Positions 15,729 through 23,397 of a DNA stretch of 41,793 nucleotides are shown in pieces. The first letter of the stretch is position 1. Every line of letters begins with the position of its first letter. The translations under genes were made by a program, and so were the position numbers. The notes below the pieces were generated by a model. It searched no databases. It had not been told where the DNA came from and saw only the letters and a list, made by a program, of their open reading frames with translations. This DNA comes from Chryseobacterium hagamense (GTDB lineage: Bacteria; Bacteroidota; Bacteroidia; Flavobacteriales; Weeksellaceae), in NCBI RefSeq assembly GCF_007991455.1, contig NZ_BJYJ01000032.1, positions 1 to 41,793 of the forward strand, in the 5' to 3' direction.

Positions 15729-16349
15729 TCACAACATCACTTTTTTAAAAGCCTCTACCTGCTGATACCGGTCCTTGGATTCCCTTTCCTTTTTATTAAT
15801 AATCAGGATACCGGAAAGATGGTCGATCTCATGCTGAAAAATCACGGCGGTGAATCCTTCGACGATCTCCGAATATTTCTGCCCTTTCAGATCAACATAT
15901 TCCAGCTGAATGACCGTACTGCGGTAAAACCGGTCCCGGAAATCGGGAATTGAAAGGTCACCTTCAGGTCCGAGGTTCTGAATTTCGGATTTCCAGGTAA
16001 TCAGGGGATTGATGAAATATTCCAGCGGTTCTCCCGGCTTGTCGAAACGCTGCACCCAGATCACTTTTCTATTGATCCCGACCTGCGGTGCCGCAATGCC
16101 CACGCCGCCATCCGTAGATAGTAAAGACTCCTTCATCCTTCTCACCAGAACCGCCGTATTTTTATCCAGCGGATTGATTTCCGAAGAAAGACTCAGCAAG
16201 GTTTTGTGTTGATGCTCATCGGTGGTCTGGTAAATCGGCAAAGCCGTCCGGATATCGCCCTGATTGATCAGGGAAACCTCATCAGCCGTAAGCTTCTGGG
16301 CATTGATGAAACCGATAAACAAGATGAATAGAAAATAAAGTTTTTTCAT
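15729..16349 (-). CDS. Exported peptide-deformylase homologue with altered metal motif
   Basis: The protein has 206 residues with the start at MKKLYFLFILFIGFINA, which forms a signal peptide. An upstream in-frame Met would bury it behind 17 residues. The rest has the deformylase fold: motif 1 GVGIAAPQVG (82-91), motif 3 HEIDH (His173, Glu174, His177). Motif 2, normally EGCLS with the metal-binding Cys, reads EGDLS here with Asp131. Normal deformylases are cytoplasmic and remove formyl groups from nascent proteins, so export and loss of the cysteine both argue for a different role, or metal binding by 2His-1Asp. It lies downstream of the ChaN-like gene on the same strand but 355 bases away. 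Confidence 0.85.
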   Translation of the reverse strand: MKKLYFLFILFIGFINAQKLTADEVSLINQGDIRTALPIYQTTDEHQHKTLLSLSSEINPLDKNTAVLVRRMKESLLSTDGGVGIAAPQVGINRKVIWVQRFDKPGEPLEYFINPLITWKSEIQNLGPEGDLSIPDFRDRFYRSTVIQLEYVDLKGQKYSEIVEGFTAVIFQHEIDHLSGILIINKKERESKDRYQQVEAFKKVML

Positions 16350-16704
16350 GCTGAGCAATTGTTGAACAAAGATAAATGATGTTTTTAATATTTTAACCAA
16401 CTAACTCCATCGGGTTTTACGGATGATAGCGTGTCTTCGGCTCCGCTCAGCCACCGGATGGCCGTTTATTTACATGACAGGATGTAAACTAATAAGATGT
16501 ACGAAACAAATCTGAGAAATTCGGCACCCCGTTTGTCATTCCGCAGGAATCTCAACAGCTTATAAAGTCTGCATCTGAGTCAAAGCATAGGTTACGGTTC
16601 AAAACAGCCTCTTTTACTCAAAATTCACTTGTTCCTTTTACCTCTTCCGTGTCTCTTTGTACTTTTTCCCTGGCTCTTTTTACTTTTTCCCTGGCTCTTC
16701 TCGT
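16350..16704. other. Gene-free intergenic region with dispersed and tandem repeats
   Basis: No gene is seen. It holds a diverged piece of repeat family 1 (16535-16610, GTTTGTCATTCCGCAGGAA) and the 21-base tandem repeat at 16639-16701. The promoter of the deformylase homologue should lie near 16350-16440, but no convincing -33/-7 pair was found. Confidence 0.6.
16639..16701 (+). repeat. 21-base tandem repeat
   Basis: Two near-perfect units of TACTTTTTCCCTGGCTCTTT plus one base, preceded by a degenerate unit, give three 21-base (3 x 7) periods. Single related units occur at 31885-31905 and, inverted, at about 31651-31675. Confidence 0.8.
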
Positions 16705-17577
16705 CTAATACGTTTTCGTCATATCTGCAGGAATCACCAGGTTAAAATCCGTCGGGATGTATTCTTTTTCCGGTACTTTCAGTTCGGGATCGTCAGATTC
16801 AAAGACAGAGATCACGGCCATTTTCAGGTTCGGGTTTTTCTGTCTGAGATACCAGTAGATCCCGCCGAATTCCTTGCTGTGGTAATTTCCGTTGTAATGG
16901 ATAAACGTCTTTCCGGGCTGAAGGTTTTTCAGGATCGATTCTGCCATGGTGGCATCCTTGATCGCCTGGGCCGAAATAAAATTCATTACTTTCATTTCTT
17001 CCGTATGGTCGCCCATCATTTTTTTCATTTCGGGGTAACCGGGCGTTTCAAGAGTGACTTTAATCGGCAGTCGGGCCATATAGGTTTTGTCCTTTGCCGG
17101 CAGTTTATTCAGGGATTCCAGTCCTTCTTTTGAAACCTGGGAAGCATATCTTCTCGGGACATTGGTTGCGATAAACGGTAATTTTTTATCCTTTGCGAAA
17201 TCAACCAGCGGCTGGTAATCGGTGGCAAAATTGTTCCACAACCTCGCCGAATCTTTCAGGGTTTTGGCATCGAATATTCCGTTCAGGTATTTGTTTAACT
17301 GAGGCTGATTGTCCCGTTCAAACATTTCCGCGCCCAAGATCAACTGCCCGTTTTTCTCCTGATCCAAAGCTTCGGTCACTTTCAGCTGCAGCCAATGGTT
17401 GATGGAACTATTGTGGTTTTCGCCGAAGAATACGATGTCATAACCGGCCAGTTCATGAACCACTTTTTCCGTTGGCATTTCATTTCCTTTTTTATCATAA
17501 AACTGATAGGATTTAAAATCCTGTGCATGAAGCGAACAGAAAGCAACCAACAATATAGAAATAAGAATATTTTTCAT
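16705..17577 (-). CDS. ChaN-family heme/iron-related protein, exported
   Basis: This 290-residue protein belongs to the ChaN-like family (heme-binding uptake protein, EreA/ChaN fold). A signal peptide starts at MKNILISILLVAFCSLHAQ; a longer in-frame start upstream would hide it. Family hallmarks are DIVFFGENHNSSINHWLQL near 48-66, ILGAEMFERDNQPQLNKYL near 86-104, and TFIHYNGNYHSKEFGGIYW near 234-252, with conserved acidic and His residues. ChaN in Campylobacter is an iron-regulated lipoprotein that binds heme. Here no lipobox is seen. It lies just downstream of the heme operon but after its terminator, so it is a separate unit that may still serve heme use. Confidence 0.82.
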   Translation of the reverse strand: MKNILISILLVAFCSLHAQDFKSYQFYDKKGNEMPTEKVVHELAGYDIVFFGENHNSSINHWLQLKVTEALDQEKNGQLILGAEMFERDNQPQLNKYLNGIFDAKTLKDSARLWNNFATDYQPLVDFAKDKKLPFIATNVPRRYASQVSKEGLESLNKLPAKDKTYMARLPIKVTLETPGYPEMKKMMGDHTEEMKVMNFISAQAIKDATMAESILKNLQPGKTFIHYNGNYHSKEFGGIYWYLRQKNPNLKMAVISVFESDDPELKVPEKEYIPTDFNLVIPADMTKTY

Positions 17578-17845
17578 ACTGAATAATTTTTTAATGCAAA
17601 TGACACCAATAGGAACCACAAAGATCACGATATAATTTTAAAGATAAGCCTTCTGAATTTTTAAAACCTGTTTAAATTTAACTTAATAATATATTTACAT
17701 TTATCAGGCAAATAAATCTGCGTAATCTGCCAAATCTGCGGGAGTATAAAAACAATGCCCATGTACAACGGGCTTAAACTTAATTTCAGATCAGCATCAT
17801 CCGTGTCATTTGTGAAACTTTTCGCGACATCCGTGTTTTAACCGA
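17578..17845. other. Gene-free region between the ChaN-like gene and the heme operon
   Basis: No gene is seen. It holds imperfect short repeats (ATCTGCGTAATCTGCCAAATCTGCGG near 17717-17742 in pieces, and ATCCGTGT twice near 17800-17835) similar in style to the other intergenic repeats. A minus-strand GATCTTTG near 17620 is a possible -7 box for the ChaN-like gene. Confidence 0.4.
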
Positions 17846-17879
17846 AGAAAAAGCCGCCCTGCAAAAACAGAACGGCCTT
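17846..17879 (-). terminator. Terminator of the heme-uptake operon
   Basis: On the minus strand a 12-base stem (AAGGCCGTTCTG with CAGGGCGGCTTT, wobble pairs included) closes a TTTTTG loop and continues into TTT. It follows the hmuS stop by 20 bases. Confidence 0.9.
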
Positions 17880-17898
17880 AAAAAAATAATCTAACTAT

Positions 17899-18927
17899 TT
17901 ATTTTTCCAGCCCTGCCACTAGGTCTTTCCATTCCTGCAGCTCAGGGATGCCCGGTTTTCTTTTTCCGAAGAACTGAACGATAAAGTCCCCTTCTTTATT
18001 GAATACTTCAATCGCCGTTACTTCGCCGTCTTCCGTCGGTTTTTTCACAATCCAGGCTTCTGCTATTTTTGTTACGTCAAGGTGTAAGTTGAAGTCCGGG
18101 TCCATCACGTTGAACCACTGCTGGTGCCATAAGGTTTTCTTCACGTTTCCGGTGTGGATCTGGATAATCCCTCTGTTTCCTACGAAGATCATGATCGGAA
18201 GTTCTTTTTCCGAAGCGTCTTCCAGCACGTTGACCACTTTGGAACTTTCGATTTTTTGGGTAAAGCCTTCCGGAGCCAGTCTCAGGGCCTGGGTTCTGCT
18301 CACGCCGAATTTCCGGGTCATCATAAAGAAATCGTGGGTATCTTTCAACGCTTTCCATGCATTTCGGAAACCTTCCACATCGATTTCAGTGTCCGGTTTT
18401 TCTTCCGCTTTCGGAGCCACCGCTTCAGATTCAAAAGAGGTATCCTGCTCATCAGACCTGAATTTTTCAACCAATGCATCAAAGGCTGCTTCATTGCTGT
18501 CTTTGGTCAGGTAAATTTTATGAAGGGCCAGTCCGTCCTTTCCGAAGAACTGCAGACTCTTCCGGTCTCCTTCCGCTACGGCAAAAGCAAATTTCCAGTG
18601 GTTCAGGAAAATCCTCAGGTCGATATCTTCCCCTACGAAAAGCTGGGCGTGCGGACTGCTGAAATCACCGTTCCGGTAAATTCCTTTTCTTTCGTGGACG
18701 CACTCGTCGTTACGGGTAAGCGCCATTACTTTTCCCAACTGTTCAACTTCCGTAAGAATATCCTTAAATTCCGGTTTCAGTACCGTTACCCCTTCCCCGA
18801 CGCCGGTTGCCAGCAATTCAGCTTCGCTTACGCCCAGTTCTTCTGCTGCATTCCTTATTCTCACGTGCGGATTTTCAGCTTTAAGAGCTTCCCATTTTTC
18901 TTTCAGATCATGTACTAATGTGCTCAT
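17899..18927 (-). CDS. hmuS: Hemin-degrading factor HmuS/HemS
   Basis: The protein is a 342-residue cytoplasmic heme-handling protein of the HemS/ChuS/HmuS family, built of two tandem halves. It starts with a helix (LKEKWEALKAENPHVRIRNAAEELGVSEAELLATG) typical of the family. Each half carries the LxxxxxxVMALTRNDxCVHERKGIY-like region or its equivalent and the NHWKFAFAV / HQQWFNVMD heme-edge segments. Family members bind heme and some cleave it to release iron. It is the last gene of the heme operon, 4 bases after the methyltransferase gene, and is followed by a strong terminator. Confidence 0.93.
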   Translation of the reverse strand: MSTLVHDLKEKWEALKAENPHVRIRNAAEELGVSEAELLATGVGEGVTVLKPEFKDILTEVEQLGKVMALTRNDECVHERKGIYRNGDFSSPHAQLFVGEDIDLRIFLNHWKFAFAVAEGDRKSLQFFGKDGLALHKIYLTKDSNEAAFDALVEKFRSDEQDTSFESEAVAPKAEEKPDTEIDVEGFRNAWKALKDTHDFFMMTRKFGVSRTQALRLAPEGFTQKIESSKVVNVLEDASEKELPIMIFVGNRGIIQIHTGNVKKTLWHQQWFNVMDPDFNLHLDVTKIAEAWIVKKPTEDGEVTAIEVFNKEGDFIVQFFGKRKPGIPELQEWKDLVAGLEK

Positions 18928-18931
18928 TATT

Positions 18932-19582
18932 TTATTTTTTTATGGTTAAAATCGTGTAATTTCTTGTTATGGTTTCGTCTCCTGTTTTGCTTTTTATTTC
19001 TTCTTCCCTTTCGGAAACCGTCATTCTTTTGAAACAGCTTTTTGAAACCGTTTCCTCCATTTCATCGGTACTGTAAAGGGTAAAACCGAATTGGGTAAAC
19101 GGCAGCTTCTCCATGAAATCCCTCTGTCCGAACGTCAGAACGAAAGTTCCCGTTTTTTTCAGGACCCTGTAGATTTCATTTAAATAGTCGACCGGCTGCT
19201 TCCAGAAATAGACGGTGTTGACAGTAAGTATTTTATCAAACGTTTTATCTTCAAAAGGAAGTTTTTCGCCTTCGTACAATAGGAAATCCGCCTGATCTTT
19301 AAAATCATCATTCAGTTTCAGGGCTTCCTGATGCATGGTTCCGGAGATATCGATTCCCGTGTACCGGATATTTTGGGCCCTGTTCAGAATGCTTTTCACA
19401 TGGGCTGCGTTTCCGTGGCCGATTTCGAGGATGTGCTCGCTGTCTTCGATCAGAAGCGCCTGAATACTTTCCAGCGTCATTCCGATGTTGGTGGCATTCA
19501 TCATCTCACCGGTCCCGATGCCTTTTTCGCCTTCGGGATTCGCCAGGTTTCTTGCTAATATTTTTAGTTTTTCCTGGTCCAT
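18932..19582 (-). CDS. SAM-dependent methyltransferase embedded in the heme operon
   Basis: This 216-residue class I methyltransferase starts at MDQEKLKILARNLANPEGEKG. The SAM-binding motif I is HILEIGHGNAAHVKSIL, motif II is IRYTGIDIS, and a LPFEDKTFDKILTVNTVYFW post-motif follows. It has no signal peptide. Its ATG overlaps the hmuV stop by one base (TAATG), and hmuS starts 4 bases after its end, so it is translationally coupled into the operon. A longer in-frame start would run into hmuV and is unlikely. The substrate is unknown; radical SAM features are absent. A role linked to heme or tetrapyrrole handling is inferred only from position. Confidence 0.88.
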   Translation of the reverse strand: MDQEKLKILARNLANPEGEKGIGTGEMMNATNIGMTLESIQALLIEDSEHILEIGHGNAAHVKSILNRAQNIRYTGIDISGTMHQEALKLNDDFKDQADFLLYEGEKLPFEDKTFDKILTVNTVYFWKQPVDYLNEIYRVLKKTGTFVLTFGQRDFMEKLPFTQFGFTLYSTDEMEETVSKSCFKRMTVSEREEEIKSKTGDETITRNYTILTIKK

Positions 19583-20352
19583 TATCCAAAAATGATCATA
19601 GGGTTGCGGGTTACCGGATGTTCGCAGATCGTGCACGGAAAGTTGTAGGCACTGCTGATGTTTTCAGCGGTAAAAACTTCTTCCGGGGTTCCGTAGGCGA
19701 CGGTCTTTCCCGATTTCATTAATAATATTTTATCGGCATACTGCGCCGCGAGATTCAGATCATGAAGCACGACTACCGCAGAATTGGCCTTCCGGGTAAA
19801 TTTCCTGATGCTTTCCAGCGTCTTATACTGATGCTTGACATCCAGGTTATTCAGGGGTTCGTCCAGGAAAAGCAGCTTATGCGCAATGCCGTTCTGCAGC
19901 TGGGCCATCACCCTCGAAAGGTGCACCCGTTGCTTTTCCCCGCCCGACAAGGTATTGTATTCGCGGTCCTTCAGATGATAAACATCGGTTTCGTACATCA
20001 TGTTGTTCATGGCTTCAAGGTCTTCCTGCCGGGGCTGCGCATCAAAATACGGATACCGCCCCATCATCACCACATCTTTCACTTCCAGCGGGATGTCGCT
20101 GCTGTTGTGCTGGGAAAATTTGGCCTTGTGCCTGGACAGTTCCTGCACCGGCCAGTTGTTGATGTTTTTATCTTTAAATACAACCGGCTGACTGCATTTC
20201 ACTTCATTGGCCAGCATACTCAGCAGGCTGGATTTCCCGGCGCCATTCGGACCGACAATCGCCAGGAATTCACCGTATTCCAGATGAACATCCACCGCAT
20301 CCAGGATGTGGAATTCTTTATATTTATAACTGATCTGATGCGCTCTGATCAT
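19582..20352 (-). CDS. hmuV: Heme ABC transporter ATP-binding protein
   Basis: This 256-residue ATPase energises heme import with HmuU. It has Walker A GPNGAGKSS at 34-42, a Q-loop region KFSQHNSSDIPLEVKDVVMMGRYPYF, the signature LSGGEKQRVHLSRVMAQL, Walker B LLFLDEPLNNLD, and the H-loop VVLHDLNLAAQYADKI. MGRYP is typical of the FecE/HmuV/BtuD subfamily. Its start overlaps the hmuU end by 4 bases (ATGA), and its stop overlaps the methyltransferase start. Confidence 0.95.
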   Translation of the reverse strand: MIRAHQISYKYKEFHILDAVDVHLEYGEFLAIVGPNGAGKSSLLSMLANEVKCSQPVVFKDKNINNWPVQELSRHKAKFSQHNSSDIPLEVKDVVMMGRYPYFDAQPRQEDLEAMNNMMYETDVYHLKDREYNTLSGGEKQRVHLSRVMAQLQNGIAHKLLFLDEPLNNLDVKHQYKTLESIRKFTRKANSAVVVLHDLNLAAQYADKILLMKSGKTVAYGTPEEVFTAENISSAYNFPCTICEHPVTRNPMIIFG

Positions 20353-21392
20353 GACAGTGATTTTTTAAATTTAACCAAAATAGCAATAAAGATCGGCCCT
20401 CCCATCAAAGCGGTGAGAATCCCGATCGGCAGCTCCGAAGGTTCTACAATACTTCTGCTGAACGTATCGGCAGTGAGTAACAGAATACTTCCGAAAATTG
20501 CCGACAACGGCAGGATAAAGGCATAATCGGATTTGAACAGCAGCCGTAAAACATAAGGCACGATAAGTCCTACAAACCCGATCGTTCCGGAAAATGCCAC
20601 ACAGCTTCCGATCATCAGTGCCGTAATCAGGATAATCTGTTTCTTCAGCCGTTCTACATTGATCCCCAGATGCTGGGCATCTCTTTCACCCAGCATCATG
20701 GCATTGAGTGCTTTGCCTTTCGGCAGCAGGATGAGATAGGATAAGATTAAAACAACAGCTAAAATAATATTCTTTGTCCAGGTGGCCGCCGCGAGACTTC
20801 CTAGGTTCCAGAACGTTAAATCCCTCAGCTGGTCGTCCTTTGAAAGATAAATCAGGAAACCGGTAACGGAGAAGCCGATGGCCGTAACCGCAACTCCGCT
20901 CAGCAGCATCATGACCACATTGGTCTTTCCTCCGCTGGTTGAAATCCGGTAGACCAGCAGCATCGATAAAAAGGAACCGATGAAAGCAGCAATGCCTACC
21001 AGTGAAAACTGTACCGCTTCAGGAAGATACGGCTTGAAATGCCCTCCTAAAACGATAGTAATGGCGGCAAGCAGCGTTGCTCCTGAAGTCAGCCCTATTA
21101 AATCTCCTGTGGCCAGAGGATTTTTAAACAATCCCTGCAGGCTTGTCCCTGAAACGGCCAGCATGCTTCCGATCAGGATCGCCATTACAATCCTGGCCGC
21201 TCTAACGTCCCATACGACATACCGGTCGCTTAAAGGCAAACCCGGATCACCTTTGATCATTTTACCTAATACTTCAAAAGCAGATTTCCCTCCGAAATCA
21301 TAAACCCCGGTATTAAGAGACCATACGGCTATAAGAGCAAGCAGTAGGGCACTTATGGTGACGTAAACGTATAATTTACTTGGTGTTCTCAA
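20349..21392 (-). CDS. hmuU: Heme ABC transporter permease
   Basis: This 347-residue inner-membrane permease belongs to the FecCD/BtuC family, with about ten hydrophobic segments. Family sequences visible are RYVVWDVRAARIVMAILIGSMLAVSGTSLQGLFKNPLATGDLIGLTSGATL, the coupling helix region LGERDAQHLGINVERLKK, and the C-terminal GTIGFVGLIVPYVLRLLF followed by PIGILTALMGGPIFIAIL. It overlaps hmuT by 17 bases and hmuV by 4, indicating tight operon packing. Confidence 0.95.
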   Translation of the reverse strand: MRTPSKLYVYVTISALLLALIAVWSLNTGVYDFGGKSAFEVLGKMIKGDPGLPLSDRYVVWDVRAARIVMAILIGSMLAVSGTSLQGLFKNPLATGDLIGLTSGATLLAAITIVLGGHFKPYLPEAVQFSLVGIAAFIGSFLSMLLVYRISTSGGKTNVVMMLLSGVAVTAIGFSVTGFLIYLSKDDQLRDLTFWNLGSLAAATWTKNIILAVVLILSYLILLPKGKALNAMMLGERDAQHLGINVERLKKQIILITALMIGSCVAFSGTIGFVGLIVPYVLRLLFKSDYAFILPLSAIFGSILLLTADTFSRSIVEPSELPIGILTALMGGPIFIAILVKFKKSLS

Positions 21393-22254
21393 CTAAAAGT
21401 TTGTTTAATCCTGCAGCAGCTTCTCCCAATCTAGGCCCGAAACCTGAAACCAGGCCTCCGTCCATCGCGATGATCTTCTTGTTTTTTCCGGCATTGGTCT
21501 GGGAAACGCCCGGCATCTTTAAAGCGCCTTCGTTTCCACCGGCTCCCTGCAATCCGCTGGTGAAGAAGAACAGGACGTCAGGATTAGCTTTTACCACTGC
21601 TTCCGGAGTCAAAGGCCTGAAATCTTCAAAATCGTTAACGGCATTTTCTCCGCCGGCTATTTCAATCAATGAAGCCATCGGCGTATTTTTTCCGGAAACC
21701 ATCAGCATGTTTCCTCTGGCGTAGATAAACAGGACTTTTGGTTTTTTGGCCAACGGCTGAATCTGCTTCAGATCGGCATCTATTTTATCGTTCAGCCGCT
21801 GGTAATCATTGCTTCCGACGGTTTTGGCTACATCGGCGATTAATTTTTTGGTTCCGTCTACGGTAAATTCCTGTTTGAAAACCTCGGTCTTAATTCCGGA
21901 CGATTTGATTTTCCCCATCAATGCCGGATTGATGTCTTTGTCTGAAGCTAAAATCAACGTCGGGGAAACGGCCATAATCGGCTCAATGGTCATCGACCGT
22001 ACATGGCCCAGATCTTTGGCTGTCGCTTTCAGGGATTCCGGATAGGTACTGGTGACATCAGTTCCTACGATTTCTTTTTCGTGGCCCAAAGCGGCTACGA
22101 TTTCCGTGATCCCGCCATTCAGGGTAACGATCTTATTATTTGATTTCGGGCTTTCAGCGCCTACTTCCGTTCGGTTTTCCGCTTTCCCGCTTTCCTGCTT
22201 TTTACAGGAGTATACGGCAACGAGCACGGAAGCGGCAAGAATGAATTTTTTCAT
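21376..22254 (-). CDS. hmuT: Heme-binding substrate-binding lipoprotein
   Basis: This is a 292-residue periplasmic-binding protein of the TroA/BtuF fold that delivers heme to HmuU. A lipoprotein signal ends at Cys17 (LVAVYSC), so it is probably anchored to a membrane. The body begins with IVTLNGGITEIVAALGHEKEIVGTD, typical of HmuT/BtuF proteins, and contains YARGNMLMVSGKNTPMASLIEIAGGENAV. Specificity for heme rests on the neighbours HmuR, HmuY and HmuS. Confidence 0.92.
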   Translation of the reverse strand: MKKFILAASVLVAVYSCKKQESGKAENRTEVGAESPKSNNKIVTLNGGITEIVAALGHEKEIVGTDVTSTYPESLKATAKDLGHVRSMTIEPIMAVSPTLILASDKDINPALMGKIKSSGIKTEVFKQEFTVDGTKKLIADVAKTVGSNDYQRLNDKIDADLKQIQPLAKKPKVLFIYARGNMLMVSGKNTPMASLIEIAGGENAVNDFEDFRPLTPEAVVKANPDVLFFFTSGLQGAGGNEGALKMPGVSQTNAGKNKKIIAMDGGLVSGFGPRLGEAAAGLNKLLVENTK

Positions 22255-22277
22255 AATCTATTTATTATTTGATTGTA

Positions 22278-23387
22278 TTATAAGGGTTTATATTCGAACT
22301 GGGGAAAACCTCTTTCTCCGGAAGTATTGGTAATTCTGGTGAATCTTAATTTAAAATAATAGCCTTCCGCATCTTTGATAATATAGAAACGGTCGCCGTA
22401 TACTTCCAGTCCGTTTGCCCCCACCGGATTTCTCCAGTTGGATCCGATGATCCGCTGATCGTTATAAATGAATTTAGAAGGATCGATATCGGATGTCTTA
22501 AAATTGTTATAGGCTTCCACTCCTGATGCCGGTGCCGGAACGGTGACTTCATAAGCCCCGGCCCCACCTACATTGTTGGTCGTCACAAAATCCGCATAAA
22601 CGTAGCTTCCCGCCCCGGTAATGGTATTGGTGAATACCGTGAAGCAAAGGTCCCATTTCTTCTTTTCAGGCTGAATGAGGACTTCTTTTTTATTTTTTAA
22701 ACTGACAAAACTGTAATTGTAAGCCGTGTTTTTATTGATAACCAATTCTTCATGGGAAGAAGAGGCCAGCGGTGCATATTTTATTTTGTAGCCCCCGGCT
22801 GAGGTTCTGCTGATCTGCACTTTCATCCAGCCCCTGCTGTCTCCTCCTGTGGCCACAGAACCTACAGGAACAGAGCCGGAGAAAATTTCTTTACCCATAT
22901 TGACAAGATAAACAGCGTTTTCGGAATCATTTGATTTGATTTCATCGATGGCCGTATATCCTGAAGGGAAGTTCCCTTTTACATCATCAATATAAATTAC
23001 ATTGGAAGGATTGAAATTGGCCACCTGAACCTGTGTTTGTAAGGAGGCAGCACTTGCTTCGGTAACGGCATCAATATCCGTAACATTGGGAATTTTGCCC
23101 GCAGCCATCATGATGGATGAATTTAAGACTACTTTAAAATCGTTTCCCGAATAAAAAGCAAGGTCCCAATCCGTTCTCTTGGTAAGGCTTTGAACAGGTG
23201 CTTTTGTAGCAGGATCAATTTCACTAAGATCAATCCAGACCTGGTTGGGTTGTGTAGCTCCACCTACGAGGGGGTCTGCAATGGATCCTTCACCTCGGGA
23301 AACCGTTACCGGATCTTCATTATCATTAATACACGATTGGGAAACAAAGGATGCACCTACGAGTAAGCAAAACAGTATTTTTTTCAT
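22278..23387 (-). CDS. hmuY: HmuY-family heme-binding surface lipoprotein
   Basis: This 369-residue lipoprotein has a signal ending in SQSC with Cys19. It matches the HmuY family: repeated KWDLAFYSG and KKWDLCFTVFTN segments, Trp- and Asp-rich beta strands, and a C-terminal YYFKLRFTRITNTSGERGFPQFEYK. Porphyromonas HmuY is a hemophore-like lipoprotein that passes heme to HmuR. The family is diverse in Flavobacteriia, and the heme-ligand residues cannot be assigned here. It lies between the receptor gene and hmuT, with 10- and 23-base gaps. Confidence 0.88.
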   Translation of the reverse strand: MKKILFCLLVGASFVSQSCINDNEDPVTVSRGEGSIADPLVGGATQPNQVWIDLSEIDPATKAPVQSLTKRTDWDLAFYSGNDFKVVLNSSIMMAAGKIPNVTDIDAVTEASAASLQTQVQVANFNPSNVIYIDDVKGNFPSGYTAIDEIKSNDSENAVYLVNMGKEIFSGSVPVGSVATGGDSRGWMKVQISRTSAGGYKIKYAPLASSSHEELVINKNTAYNYSFVSLKNKKEVLIQPEKKKWDLCFTVFTNTITGAGSYVYADFVTTNNVGGAGAYEVTVPAPASGVEAYNNFKTSDIDPSKFIYNDQRIIGSNWRNPVGANGLEVYGDRFYIIKDAEGYYFKLRFTRITNTSGERGFPQFEYKPL

Positions 23388-23397
23388 TTTCAGGGAT

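Noticed and set aside
15648..15953. Open frame antisense to the deformylase homologue
   Set aside because: It is a reading-frame shadow; the minus-strand protein has clear family motifs.
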